A stretch of DNA of 64,000 nucleotides, taken from contig JAHQIW010007363.1 of assembly GCA_019055375.1 (NCBI GenBank), positions 186,001-250,000 on the forward strand. The letters are read 5' to 3'. The notes under the pieces were generated by a model. That model had not been told where the DNA came from and made no database searches. It was given only the letters and a program-made list of their open reading frames with translations. Numbering within the stretch: position 1 is the first letter of the stretch; each line of letters opens with the position of its first letter. Made by a program: the position numbers and the translations under genes. Shown here in pieces: positions 21,701 through 33,839 of the stretch. The DNA comes from Parelaphostrongylus tenuis. Lineage: Eukaryota > Nematoda > Chromadorea > Rhabditida > Metastrongylidae.

Positions 21701-22530
21701 TGCAGGTTTTGCAGGTTTAGCTCAAACTTGGGTGACTAAACCTTTATACACATTAAAATAACAGAAGTACAATAACTAACGAGAGCATGAATGTTCATAT
21801 AAGTAGGATGAATAATACACCATCAATACCACAAGTATTAGAGTTGACAATACGCAAGCGTTGAGGATTAGCTGGAAAGTAAGATGAAGAGCAGCCTTCT
21901 GAGATTACATACGTTTGGCATGAGAGCAACAACGTGTCCTGAGGGTGGCGGCCACTCTGAAAAGGGCTGATGACCTATTGCGTGGAGTAGATGTTACATC
22001 GGGTACATCAGCGTTGAGTGCAACCTTAATTAGGATTACTGTGAGCCACCTTACAGACTACGATACAAAGAGAAGAGTAGGAGGCATTTGAAGGTGACCC
22101 AGTTAAAAACGGGTCAAGTGACGGTCATTCAAATGCATAGGCATGGATGACCATCTGGAGAGCAATAACGCTACAACGATCTAACTACCTTCTGTGTCTT
22201 GTCGCCCCATGCTTATAATGCTTATATACGAAATGAGACCAATGGCGGCCCGTTCGTAACATGTTTCTCAGTTATGAGCCTTTTTCGTATGTGAGGCATG
22301 AGAAGGGAAATAGTGAACCAGGATATTCTTATTACTTAGCTTTCGCTACCACTTTGTTATGTAGTCGCTCTCGCTTAAGTATATCAGCGCGCTCAAGAAA
22401 GGGAGCCAATTATCTTTTGGTATATTGCAGGTGAGTTTCATATACCCTGACTGTTCATTTAACAATCTAAAGCAATTATTCAGTTCCTCTTAAGTGGAGC
22501 AGATAATCAAATAATCAATTATATATATAT
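21701..22530. other. no gene recognised
   Basis: Short ORFs only. An (AT)-rich dinucleotide run lies at about 22520-22532. Confidence 0.3.
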
Positions 22531-22535
22531 ATCCA

Positions 22536-22820
22536 TCACTGGTGCTTCCACTGTCCACATAAAGGCAATAGCCAGCGTAGGTACCATCGCTGTCCCACTG
22601 CCAACTCTCTCATTTGAGCATAACATTTCCTGGAGTTCCTAAAGACTGAACAGTTTAGTTCTTTGCACGATCGTAAGTACAGTTTACCTAATCTCTTGCA
22701 AAGCGTGCAGCCACAAACATAATGGCGAAAGGGGTAGTCCGGTCTATGTTCGCGTAGAAGTACACTTAGCTGACAAGCGTCATAACAGACGAAACACTTT
22801 GCTAGTGACACATAGAGCAC
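22536..22820 (-). CDS. possible cysteine-rich 94-residue ORF or exon
   Basis: On the minus strand the frame contains CFVCYDAC near residues 9-16, YVCGCTLCKRLGK near 34-46, and CKELNC and RKC further on. That is ten cysteines in spaced pairs, followed by a Trp-rich end (RWYLRWLLPLCGQWKHQ). The pattern could be a disulphide-rich or metal-binding module. No signal peptide is evident at the first ATG, and I could not match a family. The upstream exon structure is unresolved. Confidence 0.3.
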   Translation of the reverse strand: MLYVSLAKCFVCYDACQLSVLLREHRPDYPFRHYVCGCTLCKRLGKLYLRSCKELNCSVFRNSRKCYAQMRELAVGQRWYLRWLLPLCGQWKHQ

Positions 22821-22829
22821 AGAAGCATA

Positions 22830-23765
22830 ACGGAGTAGATTTTGACATCGAAGTCACCATTCTTACGCAGGAACATAAGCATCATAGGGGAAGATTTTAA
22901 AAGCATTTTGGATAGACACGACCAACCCAACCATCCCTTTCGGGTGATCTTCACTTGAATCATTGAGTGGAACACATATAAAAAGCGGTGAGTATGTTGA
23001 GGGTTGATTTTGTACGCGATTGAATTCTAGGTCTGGTGACTATTTTCTGAAGAAATAATGGAGGTGTTCGACTGATTGGATTGCAAACAATTTAACCTTC
23101 TCAGGCTCTGAAGAAGGCGAACTGCAGAAGCCTGACCTTTTGAATAAATAAAGAAATCATACGACACCTCGTTCTTCACTTACACAGGAAAATTAGGATG
23201 CACTGAGGCATGCCGACGTTAATAGACTGTGGGTTTTGGGAATTGAAAGAAATTGTTTTCAAAGTTAAAGATTTTTGATACAGTTGACGTTTTTCTCTTT
23301 TAAAATACGTTTACAAAAGCTTTCTTAGTGATAATCTATACTTTTTTGTTAGCAGAAAACTCATAAAATTCGAAATTTAACTATGTACTCTCTAAAAAAT
23401 GCGCTATCAAATAGAAAAAATAAATTGCAGCTGCAAAACGTTATGTTTTATCTATTACTGAAACGTAACTTGTAAATCTTCTTACAGAACAAGCTCAACG
23501 TTTAAATTTTGTAAAGCTATCCATTGACTATAAAATCATTAAGGAGATAAGAGAAAATGTTAAATAAGAGCTGAAAATGCATCCCTTTCCGCAAAGATGT
23601 GGTTTTTTTCCTTGAAAGAGGCGAAATTTCCACAAGCCATTTTGTTAGTCAAATTTTAATCGGCACGTATGCTCACCCACTACTTTTGTGGCTTTGAGCA
23701 AGTATATTTCCTTCAATGTCAGTGGGCATAAATGTTAGTAGAGCTGCAGTGAAGAATGTGTTAGC
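22830..23765. other. no gene seen
   Basis: Strongly A/T-rich (for example 23260-23640), without splice pairs or repeats I could match. Confidence 0.3.
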
Positions 23766-24253
23766 TTTTGCTTGGCATGGCCCACACCACGAACCTCACT
23801 CTTCAGGAGATCCCACCCGGGTAGTCGCAAGGACACGCGGCGCGTCCCCAGGTGGTGGATAGGGAAATACGCGAACCAAGAGCGACTGTGTGCCTACCAG
23901 AGACGTGGGTGAATTCAGGGAAAACTCTCTGCTTCTGCAGCACCGACTTGACAAACTCTATTTCTGCAAGTCAAGTCAGCAAAAGGCCTGTAATCAAGCG
24001 GCTGGAAAGTACATGGGAGGCGGTCCCGCTACACAGAGAGACTGACAAGCTACTCGTGAGTACCCAGCCTTAACGTTTACAGCTTACTAAGCTGTACATT
24101 GGGTATCAAATGCTAAAAAACAGCTATGAATATGGGCCTCATTCCCCTGACCCCGAAAGAGCCCCTGGTACGGCAGCGCCAGGTAGGACGAGTACGGAGA
24201 GGCTGCTAAAATCTCAGAGCCGAACTAGGCTGCTAAAACGGAAACGGACTAAA

Positions 24254-25095
24254 ATGACGATCCGTACCTACAATGCAAGAACACTTGCTCACGAATCTAC
24301 TGCAGAGGGTCTATTGATTCAAGTAAGAGGAATAAGGTACAACGTCATTGGCTTGGCTGAAATGATAAGACGCCAACTTTTCACGCTGTTTATGACACCG
24401 GAGAGAAACTATTTCAAGGAACATGCTATAGCAGAGATATCGGCGGTGTTCGCGTCCTCGTAAAAATCGGATTTGACCGTGAGAATCGATGCATTCGAGC
24501 AGTTAACAACCCCTATCGCACGATTGCGGTGGAAACGATGTAGATCAATGTCGGCTCTGACCATCTTCGTTGCTTACGCACCAACATCAAGCTATGACAA
24601 GACGAAGACGATGCTTTCTTTATGAGCCTCGAAAAGTTTTTCAGAGAAGACCATACATTCTTCAAGGTCGTTGTTGGAGATTTAAACGCGAAAATTGGAC
24701 CTAAAAGAATTCCCGAGGAACGTCACATTGGGACTCACGGACTAGAATGGAATGATCAGGATGAGAGGCCATCTGAGTTTATCACTGCAACCCAAACCAG
24801 CCATGGTAACTCACGATTCCAAAAGCCTCTTTCTCAACGGTGGATGTGGAGCCTCCCAATGGAGAGAACCATAACGAAAAGACCATATCTTAGTAAATCA
24901 AAGGTTTTGCCTGAACGATGTCGCTGTTGTTCTTATGTTCTACACAGGATCAGACCATCGCCTTCTTCGCACAACGTTCCGTTTTTCGCTGAAAGGAGAG
25001 AAAGCCGCCAAATCCAAACAACGAAGTCCCAGAACTACCATAAATTGGGATGTATTCAAATCGCAAGTCGGCTTATGAGAAGACACCGTTGTTGA
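24254..25095 (+). pseudogene. RTE endonuclease domain (AP-type), broken
   Basis: It starts with MTIRTYNARTLAHESTAEG, the N-terminal strand of the apurinic/apyrimidinic-type endonuclease. Further on is the YNVIGLAE segment with the catalytic Glu. After a stop (24461) and a frameshift, 24622-25095 reads MSLEKFFREDHTFFKVVVGD, LNAKIGPKRIPEERHIGTHG and HGNSRFQKP; the GDLNAKIG block carries the catalytic Asp and Asn. The C-terminal SDH motif is visible only in another frame (GSDH, about 24951-24962). Frameshifts exclude activity. Confidence 0.85.
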
Positions 25096-25184
25096 ACAAC
25101 ATCGACGGAGAATACATCCGGCTTGTAGAATATCCTCACGTTAGCGCTTTGAAAGCCGAGAGTCCTAAAGTTTAGAAACAAACT

Positions 25185-27045
25185 TTGTCCTCGCAGACAC
25201 TCGAGCTGATGCATCAACGTGGAATCGCACGAGCTACAGGCAAGCGAGCGCTCACGTCCGAACTTGCGAAACGTTACAGGAAAGTGATAAAAGAAGACTT
25301 CAAAGAGAGAAGAACAGCAGTCATGGCAAAGACTGCAGAAGCTGGAAAGAGCATTCGCATAGCCCACCGAAGCTTCGCCAAGTACAAGACCAAGATGGTT
25401 GCACTCCGATGCCCTGATGGGACATTTACAGCTTCCAGAAGGGCAATGGAGAAAATCATTCACCAGTACTGCTCGGCTCTCCTCGTTAGCCACGTCCTCT
25501 TACAGTCATGTGAATTGAAAGAGGATTAATCAGTCGTTTCACCGGTCCTACCTTCTAAAATTCGACATGCTATATCGTCGGTGAGGAACAAAACAATACC
25601 GGGTCTAAACAGGATTAGATTTAAGCGCCAGAAGAACCCATCGCCAGTTTTCATCAACAGCCTAGCTCGGCTCTTCACTCGCTACCTATCAGAATGCAAG
25701 GTTCCCATTCAATGGATAACCAATAAGACCGTTTTGCTGTTCAAGAATGGAGACTTTCACGACATAGGCAATTATCGCCCAATCTGCCTGCTGTTCGTTG
25801 TCCTTAAACTCTTCACTCGACCAGAGTCAATTTAAACAGGATTTGACAGAACACTGGACAAAGGACAGCTATGCGAACAGGCAGGGTTCCGAAGACGAAT
25901 TCCTGCCATAGACCACATTCACACAATCACAAGACTTATTGAAGTTTCACGAAAGTACAAACAATCACTCTGGCTCACTTTCATCCATTTGATGATAATG
26001 GGAACAGAGCGGTTATAGAGACTTTGGATAACCAGGGCGTCCCTACTCGGTGCATAATGATCCTTCGTGAGCTGTATAAAGATTTCACGACTAAAATATC
26101 TCCATTCTACAGGATTATCAACATCGACGAAAGAAAGGGAATTCGACAAGGCGATACAAATGCGCCAGATTTATTCGCTGCCATCTTCAAAATGTCATGC
26201 GAACATTAGAATGGGACGATGTGGGAGTGAGGATTGGTGGTCGCCAATTAAACCATCTTCGCTTTGCTGATGATATCGTCTTCATAACACCAAGCATCAG
26301 CCAAGTGCAACGAATGATGACCAATTTTGACAACGGCCGTGGAAAGATTGGCCATTAACTAAATCTAACGAAAGCGATGTTCATGAGGAACGGATGGGTC
26401 TTGAATGCCCCATTTACGCTCATCGGAACGACAATCTCCATATGCTCCAGTTATGTCTACCTACGTTTTGAAATCAACATGATGAACGACCTAGCTCCAG
26501 AGTTGAGCAGTGGGAAACGAGCGGCTTAGGAAACACTTAAGAGCATCGGTGATGCAGTGAGGAGGACAAAGAACATCTGACTCCGTGCCCACCTTGTCGA
26601 CTCGACGATTTTCCCTGCCCTAACGCAAGAAGCAGAAGCCTGGTCGCTACGTAAGCAGGATGAAAGATCACTGGCGTTATCGAACGCGCAGTCGAAAGGT
26701 CGATGCTAGAAGTATCCCGTATCTCGCAAATGATAGAAAGGATCCGAAGTTCTAACCTATGTCAACGAATGCAGATCAGAGACGCCGTTCTACACGCTAG
26801 GATATCGAAACAAAAGTGGCCGGACATGTGATGAGCTTCAGCGACAACCGATGGACGAAAGCCGTTACCGACTGGATTTCTCGGAACATCAAGCGCTCTA
26901 CAGAAAGATCACCGACCCGTTGGTCCGATTTGTTCACGAAAGCTATGGAAAAAAGATATGACGCTCAGCGAATCCCTAGAGCAAGGAGGACCCACTGGGC
27001 TACTCTTTCACGCGATAGGGAAAAGTGGAAGTGTTGCTGAGACCA
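25185..27045 (+). pseudogene. RTE reverse transcriptase domain and C-terminus, broken
   Basis: 25185-25529 is the linker (ELAKRYRKVIKEDFKERRTA). 25581-25835 contains the fingers block GDFHDIGNYRPICLL. At about 25970-26010 the first catalytic Asp region is degraded (LTFIHL in place of a LTFIDL-type motif). 26024-26209 has the KGIRQGD block. The palm motif FADD is intact at 26263-26274 (LRFADDIVFITP). 26816-27040 is the C-terminal segment (DNRWTKAVTDWIS, RWSDLFTKAMEKR). The pieces sit in different frames with in-frame stops. Confidence 0.88.
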
Positions 27046-27210
27046 GCTCGAGGCACTCGACGATCAACGGGACGACAGGTGATACAGGCGATACGGGCGA
27101 TACATTGAATTTGAAATGTGTAGTCCCGGAGTGGATATATTTGTACCTTCAAGTTTTCAATTAACACTATCGTGTTGAAGTTAATAAATTGAATTAGAAG
27201 CCATAAGAAT

Positions 27211-27616
27211 GTGCAGATCGCTCTTAATACGATGGTGCCTTACTACTTTGCAATAAAATTTTCGTTCCTGAAGTTTTGGAAATCCTTAATTTGTTTTCCG
27301 TCATTCTTTGAAACTCGCACAGGACAGGTAGTGCTCCTAATGGCAAATATGTTTATAGCTATAGTGTGCTGGGATGCTTTCGTTTTAGCGACAATTTTAT
27401 TGGCGTTGTGCTCAATACTCACAACCGTTTGTGCAATTAGATGGCAAAATTGAGGGATCTGCAAAGACTAGGAGAATAAAGATTGGGAGACACAGAGAGA
27501 TAGCAAGGAGAACTTTGAATACAACTATTTACAAAGAAATGGTCTGTCGAACGTTGCAGCAATTGATAAATGAAAAACAGAAGAGACTAAAGGCACTAGA
27601 GGAGAAGAGAGAATGA
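27211..27616 (+). other. two overlapping short ORFs, doubtful
   Basis: ORF 27211-27453 (80 codons) is hydrophobic (MANMFIAIVCWDAFVLATIL). ORF 27431-27616 (61 codons) is basic with a coiled-coil-like end (EKQKRLKALEEKRE). Neither has splice context or a recognisable family, and they may be chance. Confidence 0.15.
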
Positions 27617-27639
27617 GGAAGATTTTATATAGGTAAAGT

Positions 27640-29090
27640 CGAATGGGAGAGTAAATGCGAGACAATAAAGTCAAATAAAAAAGTAACCACAGAAGGGTTT
27701 GATGTGAAGATCAAAACCGCAGGGTAAAGATATGGAGGAAGCTGGAAATAACTACAAGTGGCTGTGAAAAACCGAGAGACGGAAAATGGAGGAAAAAAAT
27801 AAACTAGTACAATGTTCTTTATAATCAGATCCTTGGTGCAATGAAAGCATTCCCATTTACACCAACCTATTATTATTTTGCGCACGAATTCAAAAAATTA
27901 TTGAATCAAATTTTATGAGAATGTATTTTGAGATTACAGCGACAAAACCATTGCAACAAGTAATCGAGAAATCTTTTCTTCGCAATTACTGAACTCTCCA
28001 CTCTTCATCACCTAATCTTTACTAAGCCAACGGTGCTGAATATATTTCAACAGCATTAACTGATCTGGAATGACTTCCCTAGGCAATCATGAACTTTGAC
28101 GGAAACAAATTTGAAGCAAAAAATGTGCTCGAAACCAAATCACTGTGAAGAAATGTTCTTTTTTGCAACTCTAAATTCCTGCTATCGACGCTATTTCGGC
28201 CAAGTCAGTACCATTTCACTTTTCAAGAAATTGCAAAAACGCCTAAGTCAATACGGAATTAGCTATTTCTCACAGGACTCATGAATCTCTTGCATAGAGT
28301 AACTCACACAGATAAGCGATGTACTTACCGAACTAGGCTAGATAGTTAGGCAGTTGCGAGGGGAGCTATCGGATATAAGCGAAATGATGAAGCTGCAGCT
28401 GTGTAGTAACTATCCGGTCCCCTCTGGCAACTCAATTATTCCTCTGGATGTTTAAGTAGCTCATGATCACGATTCATGTAAGATAGTAGACTACACAGCA
28501 AAAGTTCCACAAGTTTAAATGATTAAACTAATGTACCCTTTGTATGGAGTGATTTGCGAAACTTTTGCGACTGACAGATAGATGTGTTGAAGCGTAGAAA
28601 GAGTGGCGCCCAAAATGGGCTTTAGTAGTGCAACGAATTAGAACACGTGCTTCCGGATAGAGTGAAATGTGGGTTCGAGTCGCGCCTTAAGCGAAAGTTT
28701 TGCAGAATACTCTTCACAGAGGGTATATTTGAAAATTCATATCACCGCTGGAAGCGGTTAAGTAAAAAGGATTCATTTGATTAAACTAATTTTACCCTCT
28801 GAAGTTTCGAGGTTTGATAACATCAGCAAGTAATGACATTCCTACCATGATTAGCAGCTACTGCCTTGCAAGTTCTATGATAAGATTCTAGTAACTTCTT
28901 TACAGTAATTATATCTAATAAACATTTCAATCAACTGCTTTAAAACCTCGGATAGGAACAATGTAGTCAAAGAATGTATGTTGAGGCTCAGAATACATTG
29001 TTAGATTTTATTCTTCTCAAGCTAGGTCTCAAAGCAAAGAAATGTTTGTTACATATGACCATGTAACCGCCATACTCCATATCACCGGTA
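27640..29090. other. mostly featureless; one tRNA-derived family 2 repeat
   Basis: Positions 28600-28770 hold a family 2 tRNA-derived repeat: GTGCTTCCGGATAGAGT, GGGTTCGAGTCGCGCC with B box GGTTCGAGTCG, then CACCGCTGGAAGCGGTTAA. No gene is visible in the rest. Confidence 0.4.
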
Positions 29091-29094
29091 ATCA

Positions 29095-29310
29095 ATTTTC
29101 TGAGAGAACGCCACGATGACTGCTTTAACGTACGCTGAGTGTAAACAGTTCAGCGTCGATTCCTTCATATAAGGGATGTGTCTCCGAAGAAATAACCAAT
29201 GGAAAGACAACTTGCAACTGGCGATGCTGTAAGGTCAAAACACGTGTCTTACGCTATATAAGTGATTATATCAGACCTCACAATCAGATTACTGGAGAGA
29301 ACAAGTAAAA
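29095..29310 (+). mobile_element. degenerate hammerhead element (H7 relic)
   Basis: It retains GAGTGTAAACAGTTCAGCGT upstream and GCTGTAAGGTCAAAACACGT plus CTATATAAGTGA downstream, in the same order as H1. The core is lost: CTGGCGA in place of CTGACGA, and AAAA in place of GAAA. Confidence 0.5.
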
Positions 29311-29319
29311 ATTCTCATA

Positions 29320-30455
29320 GTGAATACAGTCGCTATATAAATCAACGACGTTTCCTTCATAATCACACTTATGCATAACATAATCGGCCGATGTTCTTCT
29401 CATCTTGCAGCAACCCTTTATAGCTTCCGTTAAAAAGAGGCGCAGTAGTGAAGGCGCTGACAAATGTGTTTAAGTCATACGAATAACAAACTTATTGTCG
29501 TGAAGAAAATTGATTGACGGTCACCGAATAAGCTGAAAGAAAGACATAGTGAGCGTTTCGATGATGCTGTGCGATAATTCGCTGGCATTTTGTTCAAATC
29601 TCTGCATTCTTGTGGTTACACTTTACTTTACATCGTGCCGTGGCCTTTAAATTGTGTTTAGATGGTAAGGAGAAGATTAAAACTGTAATTTTATCCAGAA
29701 AACAAACATTCAGAGAGTCGATGTTTACTTTGGCACTGTCCTCCAGCTTTTTGAATAACTTTTTAGTATCGATGTTCTTATTTGCTCCTAATCGGATAAA
29801 GGCACCGGTTTCTTGAGGGACGTGAATAACTACTCACCAATATTCAACAAAGTTTGCCGAGATTCTGAATAGAATTTCACGAAAGATGAATTCATGGTTT
29901 GAAAACTTTCATAGTTGTTTGAATAGCTTTAATGGTCTGAAAGCGCTCTTAATTGCTGTCATATCTTTTCTCATGATGATCTAGGATCTTTGGCTTGATG
30001 CTTTTCAGTTTTGCTCAAGTTAATGAAAATTCACTGATTTCTTCCATTTAATTTCCCTTGCTTGACTCTCATGTGCCAAAGCATAGTGTGTTGCTGAAAA
30101 TCATGTTATTCTGTCCATTTACTTCATTGGGTATGAAGTGTAAAGATAGCAAAGTCGTTACACAAACATTCTAATGGGTCATCCCAGTATGTAACCATCA
30201 GACTTAATCCCTCTAGATAGAGAAAATGGTGTCAAACTTGTCTGAGTCCAGCTCACTTCGCCTTATTCGTGCGGAATTGCTTTAGTACAATTATACCGGC
30301 ACGAGAGGTAGAGTAGATTTGAGTAATTTGAGTAACATTCAACGATATCTATAAAAGAGACGAAGCTCTTTAAGCAGCAACGAAAACATTACGCGAAAAG
30401 TGCGAACACATATGGATATGAAGCTTGTGAGGAAAACATATCCAGTGTGATAAAT
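29320..30455. other. no gene recognised
   Basis: A/T-rich with short ORFs. I see no repeats matching elsewhere by eye. Confidence 0.3.
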
Positions 30456-30460
30456 ATAGT

Positions 30461-30857
30461 TTATTTGTACGGGTAGAAATATGTGATCCACGCAGCATAT
30501 AATGAGCAAAGACGAATATCGTTAAAAAAAGTCGTCAGTGTATTTGCAGATGCTTTGATTAGAGCTGTTACCAATGGCACCTTCCATCCTTCAACATGGT
30601 GAAAGCGTTGGAAGAGTAGACTATTCAAATGGGAAAAGCAGAGCCTTGTCATAACGAATGGCATTGTACACCGTCCAAATAATGTTCCAAGCTAAACTAT
30701 CAGTGAATGAAATAAGGGAAGCACTTGAATAGTTGGTTGACGTGCACTCACAAACAGTGCATGCTAGATCACAAACTACATTAGTTTTTTTCTCGCTCAA
30801 TCGTAATCTAGTGAAGTGCAACTCAGTAGCTTTGCCTAACTGCTGTCGATGCCGCAC
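30461..30857 (-). other. two adjacent minus-strand frames, possible exons
   Basis: One frame ends SLAWNIIWTVYNAIRYDKAL plus LFPFE and a stop. The overlapping frame continues FQRFHHVEGWKVPLVTALIK and ASANTLTTFFNDI. They look protein-like but need a frameshift or an intron to join, and no family is recognised. Confidence 0.2.
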
Positions 30858-30899
30858 CGAAATTTTACATATGATTCAAAGTATTGCCTCATCCGCATA

Positions 30900-31520
30900 G
30901 GATCCCACTTTTTTAAAGACGAGGGAAAGCCGCTATATTCAAAAGCGAAATACTAACACTGCCAAGGATTGGTACAGATAAACAAGACATAATACTGTTT
31001 GTATAGAAGCACTGCTGACAATAGTGGACTCTATATGATATTCTCACGTTTGCCTCTGTATCCTAAAATTTTTTCATTCCTTCATATAAAATCTAGCATT
31101 GAAAAAACATATTGCTTATCTAACATTGCTTCTGAGTTAGTGAATTTTTTAAGGAATAATGAAAGTTGCTTCAGAAAGTGACGGAAGGCAAAAAGGAGAG
31201 TAGATTCACTCAGTAGGCTATGAATATTCGGTTGATGTCCTGCTGGAACCACAGCTAATATCAAATTAGTGACACTACGATTGCCTACTGCTGCGGATCC
31301 AACAGCCGGGTCAAAAAATAATTGGCGTCATCAGGTATTGGCAAGGTGTTGGATTGGCAAGAAATCTTACGGTCTTTCTCATTTTGTTGACTACTTTTCA
31401 TTCATTTGAACTTTTGTTTTTATTATCGTTTAGAGCAGCTTCTCGCGTGTTTTGATAAATAACGTACCTACATTTGTTTGTAGATGGAATTGTCCCGAGA
31501 GCAAAAACGATTGCTGATAA
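30900..31520. other. no gene seen
   Basis: Short ORFs only, A/T-rich. Confidence 0.3.
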
Positions 31521-31823
31521 AAGGATGAGGGATAAAGCTCTCGGAGTTGATGAATCCCTGAGGGATCATCTTCAATCCTTGCACACATCTTCAATCCTTG
31601 ATTTCTCTTGAGATAATAGAATGTATATCTGGCCTTTAATGACTAGCGGGGGCCTCCCGCTGTAGCAAGCTAGTGCTGCTTAACCTCTCAAACTCTCAGA
31701 CATGTCTGGTACCAGTTTAGCGACCCCAGGGGGATGGATGGATTGGTGAACCAAGAGCATGAGGTCGCACCATCGACCTTATGTGCGTCATAGAGCGCTT
31801 GTAAAAACTGCGCCCATATGCGC
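31521..31823 (-). mobile_element. tRNA-derived SINE, minus strand, full length but diverged
   Basis: Read on the minus strand it has a tRNA-like head (GCGCATATGGGCGCAG), the body CAGACATGTCTGAGAG...GCGGGAGGC, the TGAATC...CTCCGAGAG region and a tail before AAAGCTTTATCCC-like sequence. It matches the copies at 50437, 32447, 52957 and 61753. The B box region is degraded. Confidence 0.65.
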
Positions 31824-32446
31824 TCCTTGTTGATACAGCACAAATATAGTATCATGCCAAAGCAGCACTTGAACTCATATGGTACTCGTGTAGCATCAAC
31901 AATCACATTTGCCTCGAGACAATTCCATCTTATAAAAATTGTAAAAGTGATATATTTATAATAACCGCAAGAAGATGATCTAAACTATAGTACAAGCAAG
32001 GACTTACATAAAAAAAAACACAAAAAAAACACATAAGTCTAAAAAATTTCTTGCCAATTCAATAAACATCGGTTGGACAAGAGTCGTCAGTATATATTTT
32101 GTGAAAAAAGTTCAATTCATTGAAAATTCTGCCTCACTGGAGAAAAAGAGTATGGCTGGGTACATTGTCACGAATATCTTTTTTGTAAACACTGATATAT
32201 TGAGTGCGAAAGTGGATGTGAAGAGGGGATGCATGTAAAGGGAAGGATGGTGATAAGGGACAGGATTTTGCCTATGTGGTTGTGTTGATGTTGGTTGAAA
32301 TGGGAAGAAATCTTCCTCAACTAAATGGCCTTTTCAAAGGATTTGTTTGCTCATCCGCACTACTCAAACATCAATGGACTGTGCAGGTCATTCTTCAGTT
32401 ATCCTGGAAAATCGACTTGCAATAACAGTACAAGGTTTAAAAGCAA
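31824..32446. other. no gene seen
   Basis: Contains A-rich simple sequence at 32008-32040. No exons or known repeats were found. Confidence 0.35.
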
Positions 32447-32721
32447 AGTAAAGGATAAAAGGGATACAGCCCTCGCGCTTATCAATCCCTGAGGAATTCG
32501 CCATGCATTCGTGCTCAATTTTTAACTTAGTCTGAGGTGATTGAATGCATATTTGGCCTTTACAATGACTCGCGGTGGCCTCCCGCTGTACCGAGTCAGT
32601 GCTGCTTATCCTCCTAGACAAGTCTGAGATCTGTTTGGTACCAATTTACCCATCAGCGCGGGATCGAACTATGGACCTCGCGTGCGACGCGCTGCACCTC
32701 TAACCGCTGCACCACATGCGC
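32447..32721 (-). mobile_element. tRNA-derived SINE, minus strand, full length
   Basis: On the minus strand the head is GCGCATGTGGTGCAGCGG with B box GTTCGATCCC. The middle contains CAGATCTCAGACTTGTCTAG and AGCAGCACTGAC. The tail region is GATTGATAAGCGCGAGGG and CTTTTATCCTTTACTT. The tRNA promoter boxes are well kept. Confidence 0.75.
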
Positions 32722-33770
32722 TGCCGGCAGAGTATGATGCGAAAATAATTACAAACGTGTAAGATATGAGCCAGACTCGAAACGACAGGTGGTATTCGAA
32801 TCAATGATTACCTTAATTGAGGGGATTGCATTCGACAGCCGCTTCAGAATGACTGGGTTTAATATCAACTTATTAAGTCATTCATGTTGACAGATGATTG
32901 TTGATGGCCGCGATATATAAAATGTGGTTGCTAAAGGAAAGTAAGGCAAAGGCATTGAAGGTATGAAAAAGAGCATGTGACCCCTCCCTGCCTCCGCTCC
33001 CCACCCCACCCTAGAGTAGTCGCGAGGTTCGATGCGCATTTGGAACTCCCACGGGATGTTAACCATCTTGTGAAATAGAAAAGAACTTTTAACGTCGGCG
33101 ATAATAAGGTTGCCAACAGGTTGAAAATGTGCATAAGGCAGAACCATACAAAATTAGCAAAAAACTGCACCCGAAAGACTTTCCATCTCTAGTCAGGTCG
33201 CCTTTGAATCGAACCACAATGTGGATGTTACATTTAGAACTTTAAAAGCATATTTACTTGCAATATCTTGTCAGTAGCGAGTTATCGTCCAATGCAATCG
33301 AGAATTCCAATTTGCTAGACATGATTCTGGTTCGTGGAAATGATTCGTGTAAATGATCTTTGAGCTTCGAATGGCAAAACTATAAGACATCGCGAGACAA
33401 AAAAAGTCAAAAGTAGTTATAGTATAAAATCATGCTTTACATTGTAATCAAAACGTAACTATCACTTATAACTCAAAAGAGGAATTCTTTCTTTATAACG
33501 GTATTTGAACGATTCTGTAACTGCACCATAGGGGCAAAAGTGAGTCATTCACATCGGACGCACGCTTTCCGAACATTTACATAGTGCTTCTAAAGCCTTC
33601 TCTATGCAGATCATTGCCATCTAGCACATGCCATGTGGGAGCATCTGCTTAATACTGGCTTAAACTGATCGTCGCTCTGAATACGGTAATATTGCGTTTA
33701 GTATTAATCTTTTGCAAGAGTTTATAAACGAAAACATCAGTTCAGTAGCTTCAGACACTTGCTTAATTCC
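32722..33770. other. no gene seen
   Basis: A GC-rich pyrimidine patch (32990-33012) lies inside A/T-rich sequence. No exon could be supported. Confidence 0.3.
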
Positions 33771-33785
33771 TGTTTCTCCCTCCAT

Positions 33786-33839
33786 CCGTCCCTCTCTCTC
33801 TCCCTTCCCCTCTCTCTCTCTCTCTCTCTCCCTCTCTGA
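33786..33839 (+). repeat. CT-rich microsatellite
   Basis: Interrupted (CT)n run immediately before the duplicated segment C1. A similar CT-rich run precedes C2 at 35460-35545. Confidence 0.9.

Larger units (their letters stand above)
23770..27103 (+). mobile_element. RTE-clade non-LTR retrotransposon, near full length, inactive
   Basis: The 5' part carries the GC-rich leader (CCCACCCGGGTAGTCGCAAG). The coding part holds an endonuclease then a reverse transcriptase. The 3' end is short GATAC(A/G)GGC tandem units (27078-27103), as RTE elements commonly have. The coding frame is split by at least seven frameshifts or stops. The copy at 6580-7020 and the one at 38900-39035 are other fragments of the same family. 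The protein resembles the abundant hookworm RTE as I recall it; that assignment is from memory, not a search. Confidence 0.92.

Noticed and set aside
25056..25493. 145-codon minus-strand ORF
   Set aside because: It is the antisense shadow of the RTE reverse-transcriptase linker.
32640..32721. A true tRNA gene on the minus strand
   Set aside because: It is the head of a SINE: the conserved SINE body and T-rich tail follow, and the acceptor stem does not close.
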